In this document: piece by piece, positions 43,286 to 51,788 of the stretch | How the letters are laid out: the number at the start of each line of letters is the position of its first letter | Position numbering within the stretch: position 1 is the stretch's first letter | Assembly (NCBI RefSeq): GCF_004353985.1 | Contig: NZ_SMOA01000005.1 | Coordinates: 1 to 64,000, forward strand | DNA length: 64,000 bases | Direction: 5' to 3' | Source of the DNA: Paracraurococcus ruber | GTDB taxonomy: Bacteria > Pseudomonadota > Alphaproteobacteria > Acetobacterales > Acetobacteraceae | Translations under genes and position numbers: made by a program | The notes under the pieces: generated by a model | What the model saw: only the letters and a program-made list of their open reading frames with translations | Told to the model about the DNA's origin: nothing | Databases searched by the model: none

Positions 43286-44280
43286 GCGCGACGACCCTAG
43301 GCGCCCGGCTAGCCGCGCCGGCGCGGCCGGCGCCGCTCTGGCCCAGCGGCTGGGCGGCCGGCCTCGCCTGGCTGGGCGCGGCGGCGGTGATCCTGCTGCT
43401 GCCGGATGCCGACGATCTCGGCCGCACGGCGGAGCTCGGCTTCCTCGCCGCCACGCTGGGCGGGCTGCTGCTGCTGGCGGCCATCGCCGCCGCGGTGCCG
43501 GCGCTCGGCGCCCGCCTGGCGCCGCTGCGCGCGGCCGGGCCCTGGCTGCTGGTGCTGGCGCTCGCGCTGCTGGCCTGGGAATTGGCGACGGCGAAGCTGG
43601 ACTGGCTGCCGCGGCCCTTCTTCGCCGCGCCGCAATCGATCCTCGAAGTCTTCACCGACGACTATGCCCGGCTGGGCGAGAGCGTCGGTCGCAGCCTGCT
43701 GCTGGTGCTGCCGGGCTACCTGCTGGGCGCCGCCATCGGCTTCCTGTTCGGCGTCGCCATGGGCTGGTCAAGGCTGGTCGGCTACTGGGCGCATCCGGTG
43801 GTGCGGCTGATCGGGCCGCTGCCCGCCACGGCCTGGCTGCCCATCGCCTTCTTCGCCTTCGCCTCCTCGCGTGGCGCCTCCACCTTCCTGGTCGCGCTGG
43901 CCAGCTTCTTCCCGGTCACGGTGCTGACCTGGTCGGGCGTCTCCGCCGTCTCGAAATCCTATTACGACGTGGCGCGGACCATGGGCGCCTCGCCCTGGTT
44001 CCTGGTCCGCAAGGTGGCGGTGCCGGCGGCCATGCCCTCGGTCTTCGTCGGGCTGTTCATGGGGCTCGGCGCATCCTTCAGCGTCCTCGTCGTCGCGGAG
44101 ATGATGGGCGTGAAGGCCGGGCTCGGCTGGTACATGCAATGGGCCCAGGGCTGGGCGGCCTATGCCAACATGTACGCCGCGCTGCTGGTCATGGCGGTGA
44201 TGTGCTCCTCCGCCGTCACCCTGCTGTTCCGGGTCCGCGACCGCCTGCTCTCCTGGCAGAAGGGGCTGGTGCGGTGGTGA
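43282..44280 (+). CDS. ABC transporter permease, cassette 1
   Basis: The 332-residue permease has extra N-terminal helices (GLAWLGAAAVILLLP, LAATLGGLLLLAAIAAAVPA, WLLVLALALLAWELA) before the standard permease domain. The EAA-type loop is DVARTMGASPWFLVRKVAVP followed by AAMPSVFVGLFMG. It resembles SsuC/TauC permeases. It overlaps both neighbours by four bases. Confidence 0.92.
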   Translation: MSATTLGARLAAPARPAPLWPSGWAAGLAWLGAAAVILLLPDADDLGRTAELGFLAATLGGLLLLAAIAAAVPALGARLAPLRAAGPWLLVLALALLAWELATAKLDWLPRPFFAAPQSILEVFTDDYARLGESVGRSLLLVLPGYLLGAAIGFLFGVAMGWSRLVGYWAHPVVRLIGPLPATAWLPIAFFAFASSRGASTFLVALASFFPVTVLTWSGVSAVSKSYYDVARTMGASPWFLVRKVAVPAAMPSVFVGLFMGLGASFSVLVVAEMMGVKAGLGWYMQWAQGWAAYANMYAALLVMAVMCSSAVTLLFRVRDRLLSWQKGLVRW

Positions 44281-45035
44281 GCGGCGCGCGGCTGGAGGTG
44301 CGCGGCGTCAGCCACGCCTTCGCCCTGGAGAAGCGGGCGCTGCCCGTGCTGCAGGACATCGACTTCGTCGCGCAGCCTGGCGAGTTCGTCGCCCTCCTCG
44401 GCCCCTCCGGCTGCGGCAAGTCGACCCTGCTGCGGCTGGTGGCGGGGCTGGAGGCGCCGAGCGAGGGGCGGCTGCTGGTGGACGGCGCGCCGGTGACCGG
44501 CACCGACCCGTCCCGCACCATCATGTTCCAGGACCCGACGCTGTTCCCCTGGCGCACGGTGCGCGGCAATGCGCAGTTGGGGCCGGAGGCGCGCGGCACG
44601 CTGGCGGCGGATGCGCCGCGGATCGAGCAGGCGCTGTCCCTGGTCGGCCTGGCCAGCTTCGCCGAGGCCTTTCCGCACCAGCTGTCCGGCGGCATGGCGC
44701 AGCGCGCCGCGCTGGCCCGGGCGCTGGTGAACCAGCCGCGCCTGCTGATGCTGGACGAGCCGCTGGGCAAGCTGGACAGCCTGACGCGGCTGGCCATGCA
44801 GCGCGAGCTGGCGGCGCTGTGGGAGCGGGAGCGCTTCACCGCCCTGCTGGTCACCCATGACGTGGAGGAAGCGGTGCTGCTGGCCGACCGCGTCCTGGTG
44901 CTGAGCGACCGGCCGGCGCGCATCTGCGCCGATATCCGGGTGGACCGGCCGCGGCCGCGCCGGCGCGACGATGCCGGCCTGGTGGCGCTGCGGGAGGAGA
45001 TCCTGGCGCTGCTCGGCCTCGCGGAGGCGGCATGA
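44277..45035 (+). CDS. ABC transporter ATP-binding protein, cassette 1
   Basis: A 252-residue SsuB/TauB-type ATPase. Walker A is GPSGCGKST, the Q-loop IMFQDPTLFPW, the signature LSGGMAQRAAL, Walker B LLMLDEPLGKLD, and the H-loop LVTHDVEEAVLLADRV. Starts at GTG inside the permease stop (GTGA). Confidence 0.94.
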   Translation: MSGARLEVRGVSHAFALEKRALPVLQDIDFVAQPGEFVALLGPSGCGKSTLLRLVAGLEAPSEGRLLVDGAPVTGTDPSRTIMFQDPTLFPWRTVRGNAQLGPEARGTLAADAPRIEQALSLVGLASFAEAFPHQLSGGMAQRAALARALVNQPRLLMLDEPLGKLDSLTRLAMQRELAALWERERFTALLVTHDVEEAVLLADRVLVLSDRPARICADIRVDRPRPRRRDDAGLVALREEILALLGLAEAA

Positions 45036-45940
45036 CCATGGCCGCGCCGCCGCTCTCCCATCCCAGCATCCCGGCCCCCGGCGGTCGAAGCCCCTGGAGT
45101 TTCCGCATGTCGGGACAATCCCTCGCCGGCGCCGCGCCCCTGGGCGACGCGCCGTCCCGGTTCCGCCTCTTCCCCCGCCGCCTCGGGGCGGCGCGGCGCT
45201 TCGTGGCGCCAGTGGTGCTCGTGCTGCTCTGGCAGCTCGCGGCGCAGGCCGGGCTGGTCTCCACCCGGCTGCTCGCCTCGCCGGCGGCAATCGCCACGGC
45301 GGCTTGGCAGCTCATCGCATCGGGGGAGCTTGCCTACCACCTCGCCGTCTCGCTGCGCCGCGTGGCGATCGGGTTGGCCATCGCGCTCGGCTTCGCCGTG
45401 CCGCTCGGCCTGCTCGCGGGCCTCTCGCGGCTCGGGGAGGATCTGGTGGACGCCACGCTGCAGATGCTGCGGGCGCTGCCCTTCCTCGCCCTGGTGCCGC
45501 TGCTCATCCTCTGGCTCGGCATTGGGGAGGCGACGAAGATCGCCCTGGTCGCGCTCGGCGCCGCCTTCCCGATCTACCTCACGCTGTTCGGCGGCATCCG
45601 CGGCGTCGATCCGAAGTTGCTGGAGGCTGGGCGGGTCTTCGGCCTCTCCCGCGCTGGGCTGATCCGCCACATCGTCCTGCCCGGCGCGCTGCCGCAGGCG
45701 CTGGTCGGGCTCCGCTACGCGCTCGGCACCGCCTGGCTCAGCCTGGTGGTCGGAGAGCAGATCAACGCCACCGCCGGCATCGGCTACCTGGTGATGGATG
45801 CGCGGGAATTCCTGCGCACCGACATCATCCTGGTCGGGCTGCTGGTCTATGCGCTGCTCGGCCTCGGCGCCGACCAGCTGGTGCGGTTCATCGAGAAGGC
45901 GGCGCTCGCCTGGCGTCCCTCCGTGCTCGGGGAGCGCTGA
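45032..45940 (+). CDS. ABC transporter permease, cassette 2
   Basis: The 302-residue SsuC-like permease has a long Pro-rich N-terminus, then about six helices. The EAA loop reads EAGRVFGLSRAGLIRHIVLP followed by GALPQALVGLRYALGTAWLS. The final TMs (ILVGLLVYALLGLGADQLV) are typical of the sulfonate permeases. The ATG overlaps the preceding stop; an internal ATG at 45107 (MSGQSLAG) is an alternative. Confidence 0.92.
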   Translation: MTMAAPPLSHPSIPAPGGRSPWSFRMSGQSLAGAAPLGDAPSRFRLFPRRLGAARRFVAPVVLVLLWQLAAQAGLVSTRLLASPAAIATAAWQLIASGELAYHLAVSLRRVAIGLAIALGFAVPLGLLAGLSRLGEDLVDATLQMLRALPFLALVPLLILWLGIGEATKIALVALGAAFPIYLTLFGGIRGVDPKLLEAGRVFGLSRAGLIRHIVLPGALPQALVGLRYALGTAWLSLVVGEQINATAGIGYLVMDAREFLRTDIILVGLLVYALLGLGADQLVRFIEKAALAWRPSVLGER

Positions 45941-45943
45941 GCG

Positions 45944-46687
45944 ATGCCGGATCCCGTGCTCCACCTCAGCCGCTTCTCCCGCCGCTTCCACGGGCCGGGC
46001 TCGCCGCCGGTGCTGGATGCGCTCGACCTGATCGTGCCGGCAGGCGAGTTCGTCGCCCTGCTCGGGCGCAGCGGCTCCGGCAAGACCACCCTGCTCCGGA
46101 CCCTCGCCGGGCTGGACCCGGTGACCGATGGCAAGGCCGTGCTGCCGGAACGCCGCGCCGTGGTCTTCCAGGAACCGCGCCTGCTGCCCTGGAAGCCGGT
46201 CTGGCGAAATGTCGCGCTCGGCCTGCCCGGGCCGTCGGCGGCGGCGCGTGACCGCGCCCTGGCCGCGCTGGCCGAGGTCGAGCTGTCGCACCGCGCGGAA
46301 GCCTGGCCGCTGACGCTCTCGGGCGGGGAGGCGCAGCGCGCCGGCCTCGCCCGCGCCCTGGTGCGGGAGCCCGACCTGCTGCTGCTGGACGAGCCCTTCG
46401 CCTCGCTCGACGCGCTGACGCGGCTGCGCATGCAGTCTCTCGTCGGCGAGTTGTGGCAGGCGCACCGGCCCGCCGTGCTGCTGGTGACGCATGACGTGGA
46501 GGAGGCGCTGCTGCTGGCCGACCGCGTGCTGGTGCTCGCGGAAGGCCGGCTGGCGGAGGATCTGGCGGTCGGCGTGCCACGCCCGCGCCGCCGGGCGGCG
46601 CCGGGCTTCGACGCGCTGCGGCTGCGGCTGCTCGCCACCCTCGGCGTCGACGAGGACGGCCATGACGCGACCGCGCGGGCAGCCTGA
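45944..46687 (+). CDS. ABC transporter ATP-binding protein, cassette 2
   Basis: A 247-residue SsuB-like ATPase with Walker A GRSGSGKTT, Q-loop VVFQEPRLLPWKP, signature LSGGEAQRAGL, Walker B LLLLDEPFASLD and H-loop LVTHDVEEALLLADRV. It begins 3 bp after permease 2. Confidence 0.94.
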   Translation: MPDPVLHLSRFSRRFHGPGSPPVLDALDLIVPAGEFVALLGRSGSGKTTLLRTLAGLDPVTDGKAVLPERRAVVFQEPRLLPWKPVWRNVALGLPGPSAAARDRALAALAEVELSHRAEAWPLTLSGGEAQRAGLARALVREPDLLLLDEPFASLDALTRLRMQSLVGELWQAHRPAVLLVTHDVEEALLLADRVLVLAEGRLAEDLAVGVPRPRRRAAPGFDALRLRLLATLGVDEDGHDATARAA

Positions 46688-46783
46688 GATGCCGCGGCCC
46701 CGCCCCCTCCCGGCCCGATGTCGCGGCGCGAATGATCGCCTCTGCCGCCTTCACGCCCCTCTCGCTCTGATGGACCACGCCGC

Positions 46784-47743
46784 ATGACCGATGCCACCCG
46801 CCGCGCCCTGCTCGGCGCCGCCCCCCTGGTCGTTCCCCTGGCCGTTCCCCGGGCCTCCCGCGCCCAATCGGCGGCGCGCACGCTGCGCGTCGGCAACCAG
46901 CGCGGCGGCCTGCGCTCGCTGCTCGAAGCCTCCGGCGTCGCGCAGGACCTGCCCTACCGCATCGAATGGAGCGAATTTCCCGCGGCGCAGCCGCTGCTCG
47001 AGGCGCTGAACGCGCATGCCGTCGATCTCGGCACCATGGGCGACCTGAATTTCTTCAGCGTCTATTCCTCCGGCGCGCCGATCACCGCCATCGCCGCCTC
47101 GCGCTCGGACGGCGCATCGCAGGCGATCGTGGTGCGCGGCGACAGTCCGATCCGCGGCGTCGCCGACCTGCGCGGCAAGCGTGTCGCCGCGGCGCGCGGC
47201 GGCTGGACGCACTACTCCCTGCTGTCGATCCTGCACCAGGCCGGCATCCCCTTCGGCGATGTCCGCTTCGCCTGGCTGCTGCCGGCCGAGGCCGCGCTCG
47301 CCTTCCGCACCGGCGAGGTGGATGCCTGGTCGATCTGGGAGCCGTACACATCGCTCGAGGTGCTGAATTTCGGCGCCCGCGTGCTGGCCGATGCGCGCGG
47401 CCTGACGCCCTCGGCCAGCGTGCTGGCGGTGAACAACCGTTCCCTCGCCGAGCGGCGGGAGCAGCTGCTGGACTTCGTCCGGCGGGACGCGCGGGCCTGG
47501 GCCTGGGCGCAGGAGAACCGCGCCGCCTATGCCCGCGTCACCGCCCAGGCGATCCGCCAGCCGGAGCCCGTGCTGCTCCGCGCCTATGAGGTGAACCGCA
47601 CCCGCGCCGTGCCGATCGATGCCGCGCTGGTCCGCGAATTCCAGCAGGCGGTGGACCGCGCGCATGCCTGGGGCGTGATCCCCGGCAAGGTCAGCGTGGC
47701 CGATGCCGTGGACCAGAGCTTCACCCGTGACCTGGGGACCTGA
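46784..47743 (+). CDS. SsuA-like sulfonate-binding protein (first of a tandem pair)
   Basis: A 319-residue periplasmic protein with an N-terminal signal (TRRALLGAAPLVVPLAVP). Motifs: TLRVGNQRGGLRSLLEASGV, YRIEWSEFPAAQPLLEALNA, AVDLGTMGDLNFFSVYSSGA, VADLRGKRVAAARGGWTHYS, EVDAWSIWEPYTSLEVLNFG. It serves the ABC cassettes upstream. It follows a 96-bp gap, the largest in the operon. The next gene is a close paralogue. Confidence 0.92.
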   Translation: MTDATRRALLGAAPLVVPLAVPRASRAQSAARTLRVGNQRGGLRSLLEASGVAQDLPYRIEWSEFPAAQPLLEALNAHAVDLGTMGDLNFFSVYSSGAPITAIAASRSDGASQAIVVRGDSPIRGVADLRGKRVAAARGGWTHYSLLSILHQAGIPFGDVRFAWLLPAEAALAFRTGEVDAWSIWEPYTSLEVLNFGARVLADARGLTPSASVLAVNNRSLAERREQLLDFVRRDARAWAWAQENRAAYARVTAQAIRQPEPVLLRAYEVNRTRAVPIDAALVREFQQAVDRAHAWGVIPGKVSVADAVDQSFTRDLGT

Positions 47744-47746
47744 CCG

Positions 47747-48688
47747 ATGACCGCATCCCTGTCCCGCCGCGCGCTCGGCGCCGCCGCCGCCGGCCTGCTC
47801 GCCGCCCCCTCCCTCGCGCAGGCCCTGCCGGTGCTGCGCATCGGCAACCAGAAGGGCGGGCTGCGTTCCCTGATCGAGGCTTCCGGCGCCGGCCGCGACC
47901 TGCCCTACCGCATCGAATGGAGCGAGTTCCCCGCCGCGGCGCCACTGCTGGAGGCGCTGAATGCCGGCGCGCTCGATCTCGGCTACCAGGGCGACCTCGC
48001 CTTCCTCACCGTCTTCGCCGCCGGCGCGCCGCTGCGTGGCATCGGCGTGGCGCGGCCCTCGCCGGCCGGCCAGGGCATCCTGGTGCGCGACGACCGCATC
48101 CGCAGCCTGGCGGACCTGCGCGGCAGGCGCATCGCCGGCAACCGCGGCGGCTGGGGCCACTACCTGATCCGCGCCGCCCTGAAACGGGAGGGGATCGGGC
48201 CCGAGGAAGTGCAGGTCACCTTCCTGCCGCCGACCGATGCGCTGCTCGCCTTCCGATCCGGGGCCGTGGATGCCTGGGCGGTGTGGGAACCCTACATCTC
48301 CGTCGAGATCCAGCAATTCGGCGCCCGCACGCTGATCGACGGGCGCGGCCTGACGCCGTCCATCATGATCGTCTCGGCGCATGAGCAGGCGATCCGGACC
48401 AGGCGGCCGCAGCTGGCCGATTTCCTGCGCCGCTTCGCGGCCGGCTGGGATTGGGCGCGCGACAACATCGCCGAGTATGCCCGCTACAATTCGGCCCTGA
48501 CCCGCATCCCGGAAGCCGCCCTGGTCCGCGCCTATGGCATCGAGGCGACGGCGGCCGCGCCGCTGGACGATGCGCTGGTGCGGGAGTTCCAGCTCGCCGC
48601 CGACCAGGCGGTGGAATTCGGCCTGCTGCGGGACCTGGTGGATGTGCGCCGCGCGCTGCATCCCATCGCTCCGGCGGTGGCCGGCTGA
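47747..48688 (+). CDS. SsuA-like sulfonate-binding protein (second of a tandem pair)
   Basis: The 313-residue paralogue shares LRIGNQKGGLRSLIEASGAG, YRIEWSEFPAAAPLLEALNA, ALDLGYQGDLAFLTVFAAGA and AVDAWAVWEPYISVEIQQFG with the previous protein. The ligand-site regions differ (DLGTMGDLNFF against DLGYQGDLAFL), so the two probably bind different sulfonates. Signal peptide: LSRRALGAAAAGLLAAP. Confidence 0.92.
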   Translation: MTASLSRRALGAAAAGLLAAPSLAQALPVLRIGNQKGGLRSLIEASGAGRDLPYRIEWSEFPAAAPLLEALNAGALDLGYQGDLAFLTVFAAGAPLRGIGVARPSPAGQGILVRDDRIRSLADLRGRRIAGNRGGWGHYLIRAALKREGIGPEEVQVTFLPPTDALLAFRSGAVDAWAVWEPYISVEIQQFGARTLIDGRGLTPSIMIVSAHEQAIRTRRPQLADFLRRFAAGWDWARDNIAEYARYNSALTRIPEAALVRAYGIEATAAAPLDDALVREFQLAADQAVEFGLLRDLVDVRRALHPIAPAVAG

Positions 48689-49656
48689 TGCCGCGCCGCC
48701 GCACCCTGCTGGGCGCCGCGCCGCTGGCCGGCATGGCCCGGGCACAACCCGCCTGGCCGGACCGGCCGGTCCGGCTGGTGGTGCCCTGGCCAGCTGGAGG
48801 GCCGACCGACAATTTCGCCCGGGCCCTGGCGCGGGAACTCGCCCCGCTTCTCGGCCAGACGGTGGTGGTGGACAACCGCACCGGTGCCACCGGCACGGTC
48901 GGCATCGGCCATGTCGCACGCGGGCCGGCGGATGGCCACACGCTGCTGGTCGCCAACACAACGGCCTATGTGGGTAGCGTCGTCGCGCTGGGCGACACGG
49001 TGCCCTTCGACCCCCTGCGCGACTTCGTGCCCATCGGCCTCTTCGTCGAATCCTACAGCGTGCTCTGGGCGCATCCCGCGCTCGGCGTGCGGGATCTCGA
49101 CGCGCTGCTGGCGCGGGCGCGCGACCCGGCGAAGTCGCGGCTCGCCTTCGGCACCACCGGCAGCGGCTCGGTGTCCGAGCAGTCGGTGGAGCAGCTGGCA
49201 CGGCACTTCCGCCTGGACCTGACCAAGGTGCCCTATCGCGGCACCGCCCCCCAGGTCACCGACCTGGTCGCCGGCCATGTGCAGATCGGCACCGCGGACT
49301 ACGCCACCGCCGCGCCGCATGCGCGCGAGGGCCGGCTGCTGCCGCTGCTGGTCATCGGCCGCCAGCGCCTGCCGGAGCTGCCGGGCACGCCAGCCAGCGC
49401 GGAACTCGGCCTGACCGAGCCGGACTTCACCATCTGGAACGGGCTCTTCGCCCCGGCGGCGACGCCGGCGCCGGTGGTGGCGCGGCTGGAGGCGGCGCTG
49501 GCCGCGGCGCTGCGGACCGAGGCGATGCGGGCCGTGACGGAGGGCAACGGCAACCGCCCGATCCTGCAATCCGGCGCCGAGGGGCTGCGCCGCATCGCCA
49601 CAGACCTGGAGAGCCGCCGCGCCTTCGCCCGCAGCATCCCGGGCGAGGGCAGCTGA
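48688..49656 (+). CDS. Bug-family (TctC-like) periplasmic solute-binding protein
   Basis: The 322-residue protein has a short signal (RRRTLLGAAPLAGMARAQP) and the Bug pattern WPDRPVRLVVPWPAGGPTDN, VVVDNRTGATGTVGIGHVAR, FGTTGSGSVSEQSVEQLARH, VPYRGTAPQVTDLVAGHVQI, WNGLFAPAATPAPVVARLEA. It is the second Bug protein of this operon and again lacks tctAB partners. Start and upstream stop overlap (TGATG). Confidence 0.9.
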   Translation: MPRRRTLLGAAPLAGMARAQPAWPDRPVRLVVPWPAGGPTDNFARALARELAPLLGQTVVVDNRTGATGTVGIGHVARGPADGHTLLVANTTAYVGSVVALGDTVPFDPLRDFVPIGLFVESYSVLWAHPALGVRDLDALLARARDPAKSRLAFGTTGSGSVSEQSVEQLARHFRLDLTKVPYRGTAPQVTDLVAGHVQIGTADYATAAPHAREGRLLPLLVIGRQRLPELPGTPASAELGLTEPDFTIWNGLFAPAATPAPVVARLEAALAAALRTEAMRAVTEGNGNRPILQSGAEGLRRIATDLESRRAFARSIPGEGS

Positions 49657-49681
49657 CCGGACCGCATCGAGGAGGATCGCC

Positions 49682-50992
49682 ATGAGCCTGCATCCCGAAA
49701 CCCTGGCGCTGCATGCCGGCTGGCGCCGCGACCCCGGCACCAAGGCCGTCGCTGTGCCGATCTGGCAGACCACCAGCTTCCAGTTCGACGACACCGCCCA
49801 TGCCTCCCGCCTCTTCGCGCTGGAGGAGCTGGGCAATGTCTATACCCGCATCATGAACCCGACGGTGGATGTGCTGGAACAGCGCATCGCCGCGCTGGAG
49901 GGCGGCAGCGCCGCGCTCGGCGTTGGGTCGGGCCAGGCAGCCTCCGCCTTCGCGGTACAGAACCTGGCGCATGCCGGCGACAACATCGTCTCCTCCACCG
50001 ACCTCTATGGCGGCACCTGGAACCTCTTCGCCAATACGCTGAAGGACCAGGGGATCGAGGTACGCTTCGTCGATCCCGCCGATCCCGCGGCCTTCCTGCG
50101 CGCCAGCGACGACCGCACCCGCGCCTGGTATGCCGAGACGCTGCCCAACCCGAAGCTCGAGCCCTTCCCGATCGCCGAGGTGGCGACGCTCGGGCGGCCG
50201 CTCGGCATCCCGCTGATCGTGGACAACACCGCGGCGCCGCTGCTGGTGCGGCCCTTCGAGCATGGCGCCGCGGTAGTGGTGCATTCGCTGACCAAGTATA
50301 TCGGCGGTCACGGCACCAGCATCGGCGGCATCATCGTCGATGGCGGCAATTTCGACTGGGCGGCGCATCCGGCGCGGCAGCCGGCGCTGAACCGGCCTGA
50401 CCCCAGCTACCACGGTGCGGTCTGGGTGGAGGCGGCGAAGCCGCTCGGCCCCATCGCCTATGTGCTGAAGGCTCGCACCACGCTGCTGCGCGACCTCGGC
50501 GCCTCGCTGTCGCCCTTCAACGCGTTCCTCTTCCTGCAGGGGCTGGAAACGCTGCCGCTGCGCATCCGCGAGCACAGCCGCAATGCACTGGCAGTCGCCG
50601 ACTGGCTGGCCGAACGGCCTGAGGTGACCCGGGTGATCCACCCGGCACACCTGACGGGCGAGGCAGCCGCCCGGGCGCGCAGATACCTGCCGCATGACCG
50701 CGGCGGGCTGGTCGGGTTCGAGCTGGCAGGCGGCGCCGAGGCGGGGCGGCGCTTCATCGACGCGCTGACGCTGTTCTACCACGTCGCCAATATCGGCGAT
50801 GCGCGCAGCCTGGCGATCCACCCGGCCAGCACGACGCACAGCCAGCTTTCGGCCGAGGACCAGCGCGCCACCGGCGTCTCCCCCGGCTATGTCCGGCTCT
50901 CGGTCGGGCTCGAGCATATCGAGGATATCCTCGCCGATCTCGATCAGGCGCTGCGGGCCGCGGGCGAGGGCCTGCGCAGCGCGGCGGAATAG
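49682..50992 (+). CDS. metY: O-acetylhomoserine sulfhydrylase (MetY-like)
   Basis: A 436-residue PLP enzyme of the Cys/Met metabolism family. Features: HAGWRRDPGTKAVAVPIWQT, YTRIMNPTVDVLEQRIAALE, GQAASAFAVQNLAHAGDNIV, LIVDNTAAPLLVRPFEHGAA, and the PLP lysine in VVHSLTKYIGGHGTSIGG. The length and insertions match O-acetylhomoserine sulfhydrylase rather than cystathionine lyase. It would fix sulfide released from organosulfur compounds into homocysteine, the assimilation step of this operon. AGGAGGA precedes the ATG. Confidence 0.92.
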   Translation: MSLHPETLALHAGWRRDPGTKAVAVPIWQTTSFQFDDTAHASRLFALEELGNVYTRIMNPTVDVLEQRIAALEGGSAALGVGSGQAASAFAVQNLAHAGDNIVSSTDLYGGTWNLFANTLKDQGIEVRFVDPADPAAFLRASDDRTRAWYAETLPNPKLEPFPIAEVATLGRPLGIPLIVDNTAAPLLVRPFEHGAAVVVHSLTKYIGGHGTSIGGIIVDGGNFDWAAHPARQPALNRPDPSYHGAVWVEAAKPLGPIAYVLKARTTLLRDLGASLSPFNAFLFLQGLETLPLRIREHSRNALAVADWLAERPEVTRVIHPAHLTGEAAARARRYLPHDRGGLVGFELAGGAEAGRRFIDALTLFYHVANIGDARSLAIHPASTTHSQLSAEDQRATGVSPGYVRLSVGLEHIEDILADLDQALRAAGEGLRSAAE

Positions 50993-51002
50993 CGGGCGGC
51001 GC

Positions 51003-51263
51003 ATGGTCCGGTCGCGGCCCGTCTCGGTGGGGGAGCGCCATCTCGGCTCGGTCGTCGCCGGCGCCGAGGGCTGGAACTTCATCGCCGCCGATCCGGTGGT
51101 CGCCGACCTGCACGGGCAGCGCTTCCCGAGCCCGGAGGAGGCGGTGCGGATCGCGGCGCTGGTGCTGGGGCGCGCCAGCCGGCCGCCAGCCGCGCCGCCG
51201 GTGCTGCGGCGGCCGCCCGTGCTTCGCCTGGTGCGGCGGAACGGCGAGCCGGACCCGGCATGA
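51003..51263 (+). CDS. Small protein, paralogue of the one at 38215 (operon bookend)
   Basis: An 86-residue protein sharing the DP, DL-G, FPSP and EA-R pattern with the operon's first gene (IAADPVVADLHGQRFPSPEE). It has an extra Pro/Arg-rich tail (PPAAPPVLRRPPVLRLVRRN). The ATG lies 10 bp after the metY stop. Unknown function, probably linked to sulfur utilisation. Confidence 0.68.
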   Translation: MVRSRPVSVGERHLGSVVAGAEGWNFIAADPVVADLHGQRFPSPEEAVRIAALVLGRASRPPAAPPVLRRPPVLRLVRRNGEPDPA

Positions 51264-51303
51264 TCCCGGGTGCGGACACAATCCTTCTGGAGGAGGTCAC
51301 GGG

Positions 51304-51612
51304 ATGTCTCGTGGTGGGACGAGAAGGTCGGCAGCGTGGTGCCCCAAGGGCGGCGCAGCGCGATATGGCCGCGATGCCGATCCCGGGCGGCGGCCGGTGC
51401 CGGAGGACGAGGAGACCGGCCCGGCCGGCAACGAGCGGGCCGAGCTGGACGAAGGCGGGCTTGGCGTGGTGCTGCAACGGTCCTGGGTGCCGGGCCGCGA
51501 AGCGGAGGCCGACATCCTCGAGATCACCTTCCCCGATGGCACGCGGCAATTCCGCCCGGCGTTCGGCGCCGTGGCGGCACCGCAGGGCAGTCACCGATGC
51601 GTCCGGGCCTGA
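51304..51612 (+). CDS. Uncharacterised 102-residue protein
   Basis: A charged small protein with a basic N-terminus and an ordered C-terminal half (EGGLGVVLQRSWVPGREAEA, DILEITFPDGTRQFRPAFGA). The ATG has GGAGGAGG at the right distance, which supports translation. Its stop overlaps the next small gene. Function unknown. Confidence 0.5.
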   Translation: MSRGGTRRSAAWCPKGGAARYGRDADPGRRPVPEDEETGPAGNERAELDEGGLGVVLQRSWVPGREAEADILEITFPDGTRQFRPAFGAVAAPQGSHRCVRA

Positions 51613-51788
51613 TGCTGATGCGTGAATCCCGTGCCTTCGAGGAATGGCTGACGGCGCCGCCGCCTGCCGATCCCCACCCGCCGGCGATCCGCCCGGTAGC
51701 GGCCACGCCGCGAGGGTGGCCTTTGTCGCCCCGCGTCGCACAGCTGCTGGCCATTGCGCTGGGAATTACCGCGGCCTGGCTTGCCTGA
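51612..51788 (+). CDS. Small single-helix membrane protein
   Basis: A 58-residue frame starting in the previous stop (TGATG). It has a polar, Pro-rich N-terminus and a C-terminal membrane helix (VAQLLAIALGITAAWLA). Tail-anchored topology is likely. Function unknown. Confidence 0.42.
   Translation: MLMRESRAFEEWLTAPPPADPHPPAIRPVAATPRGWPLSPRVAQLLAIALGITAAWLA

Noticed and set aside
44216-49201. Two more minus-strand frames above 800 codons
   Set aside because: Shadows of the ABC transporter and binding-protein genes, which have clear Walker and signature motifs on the plus strand.
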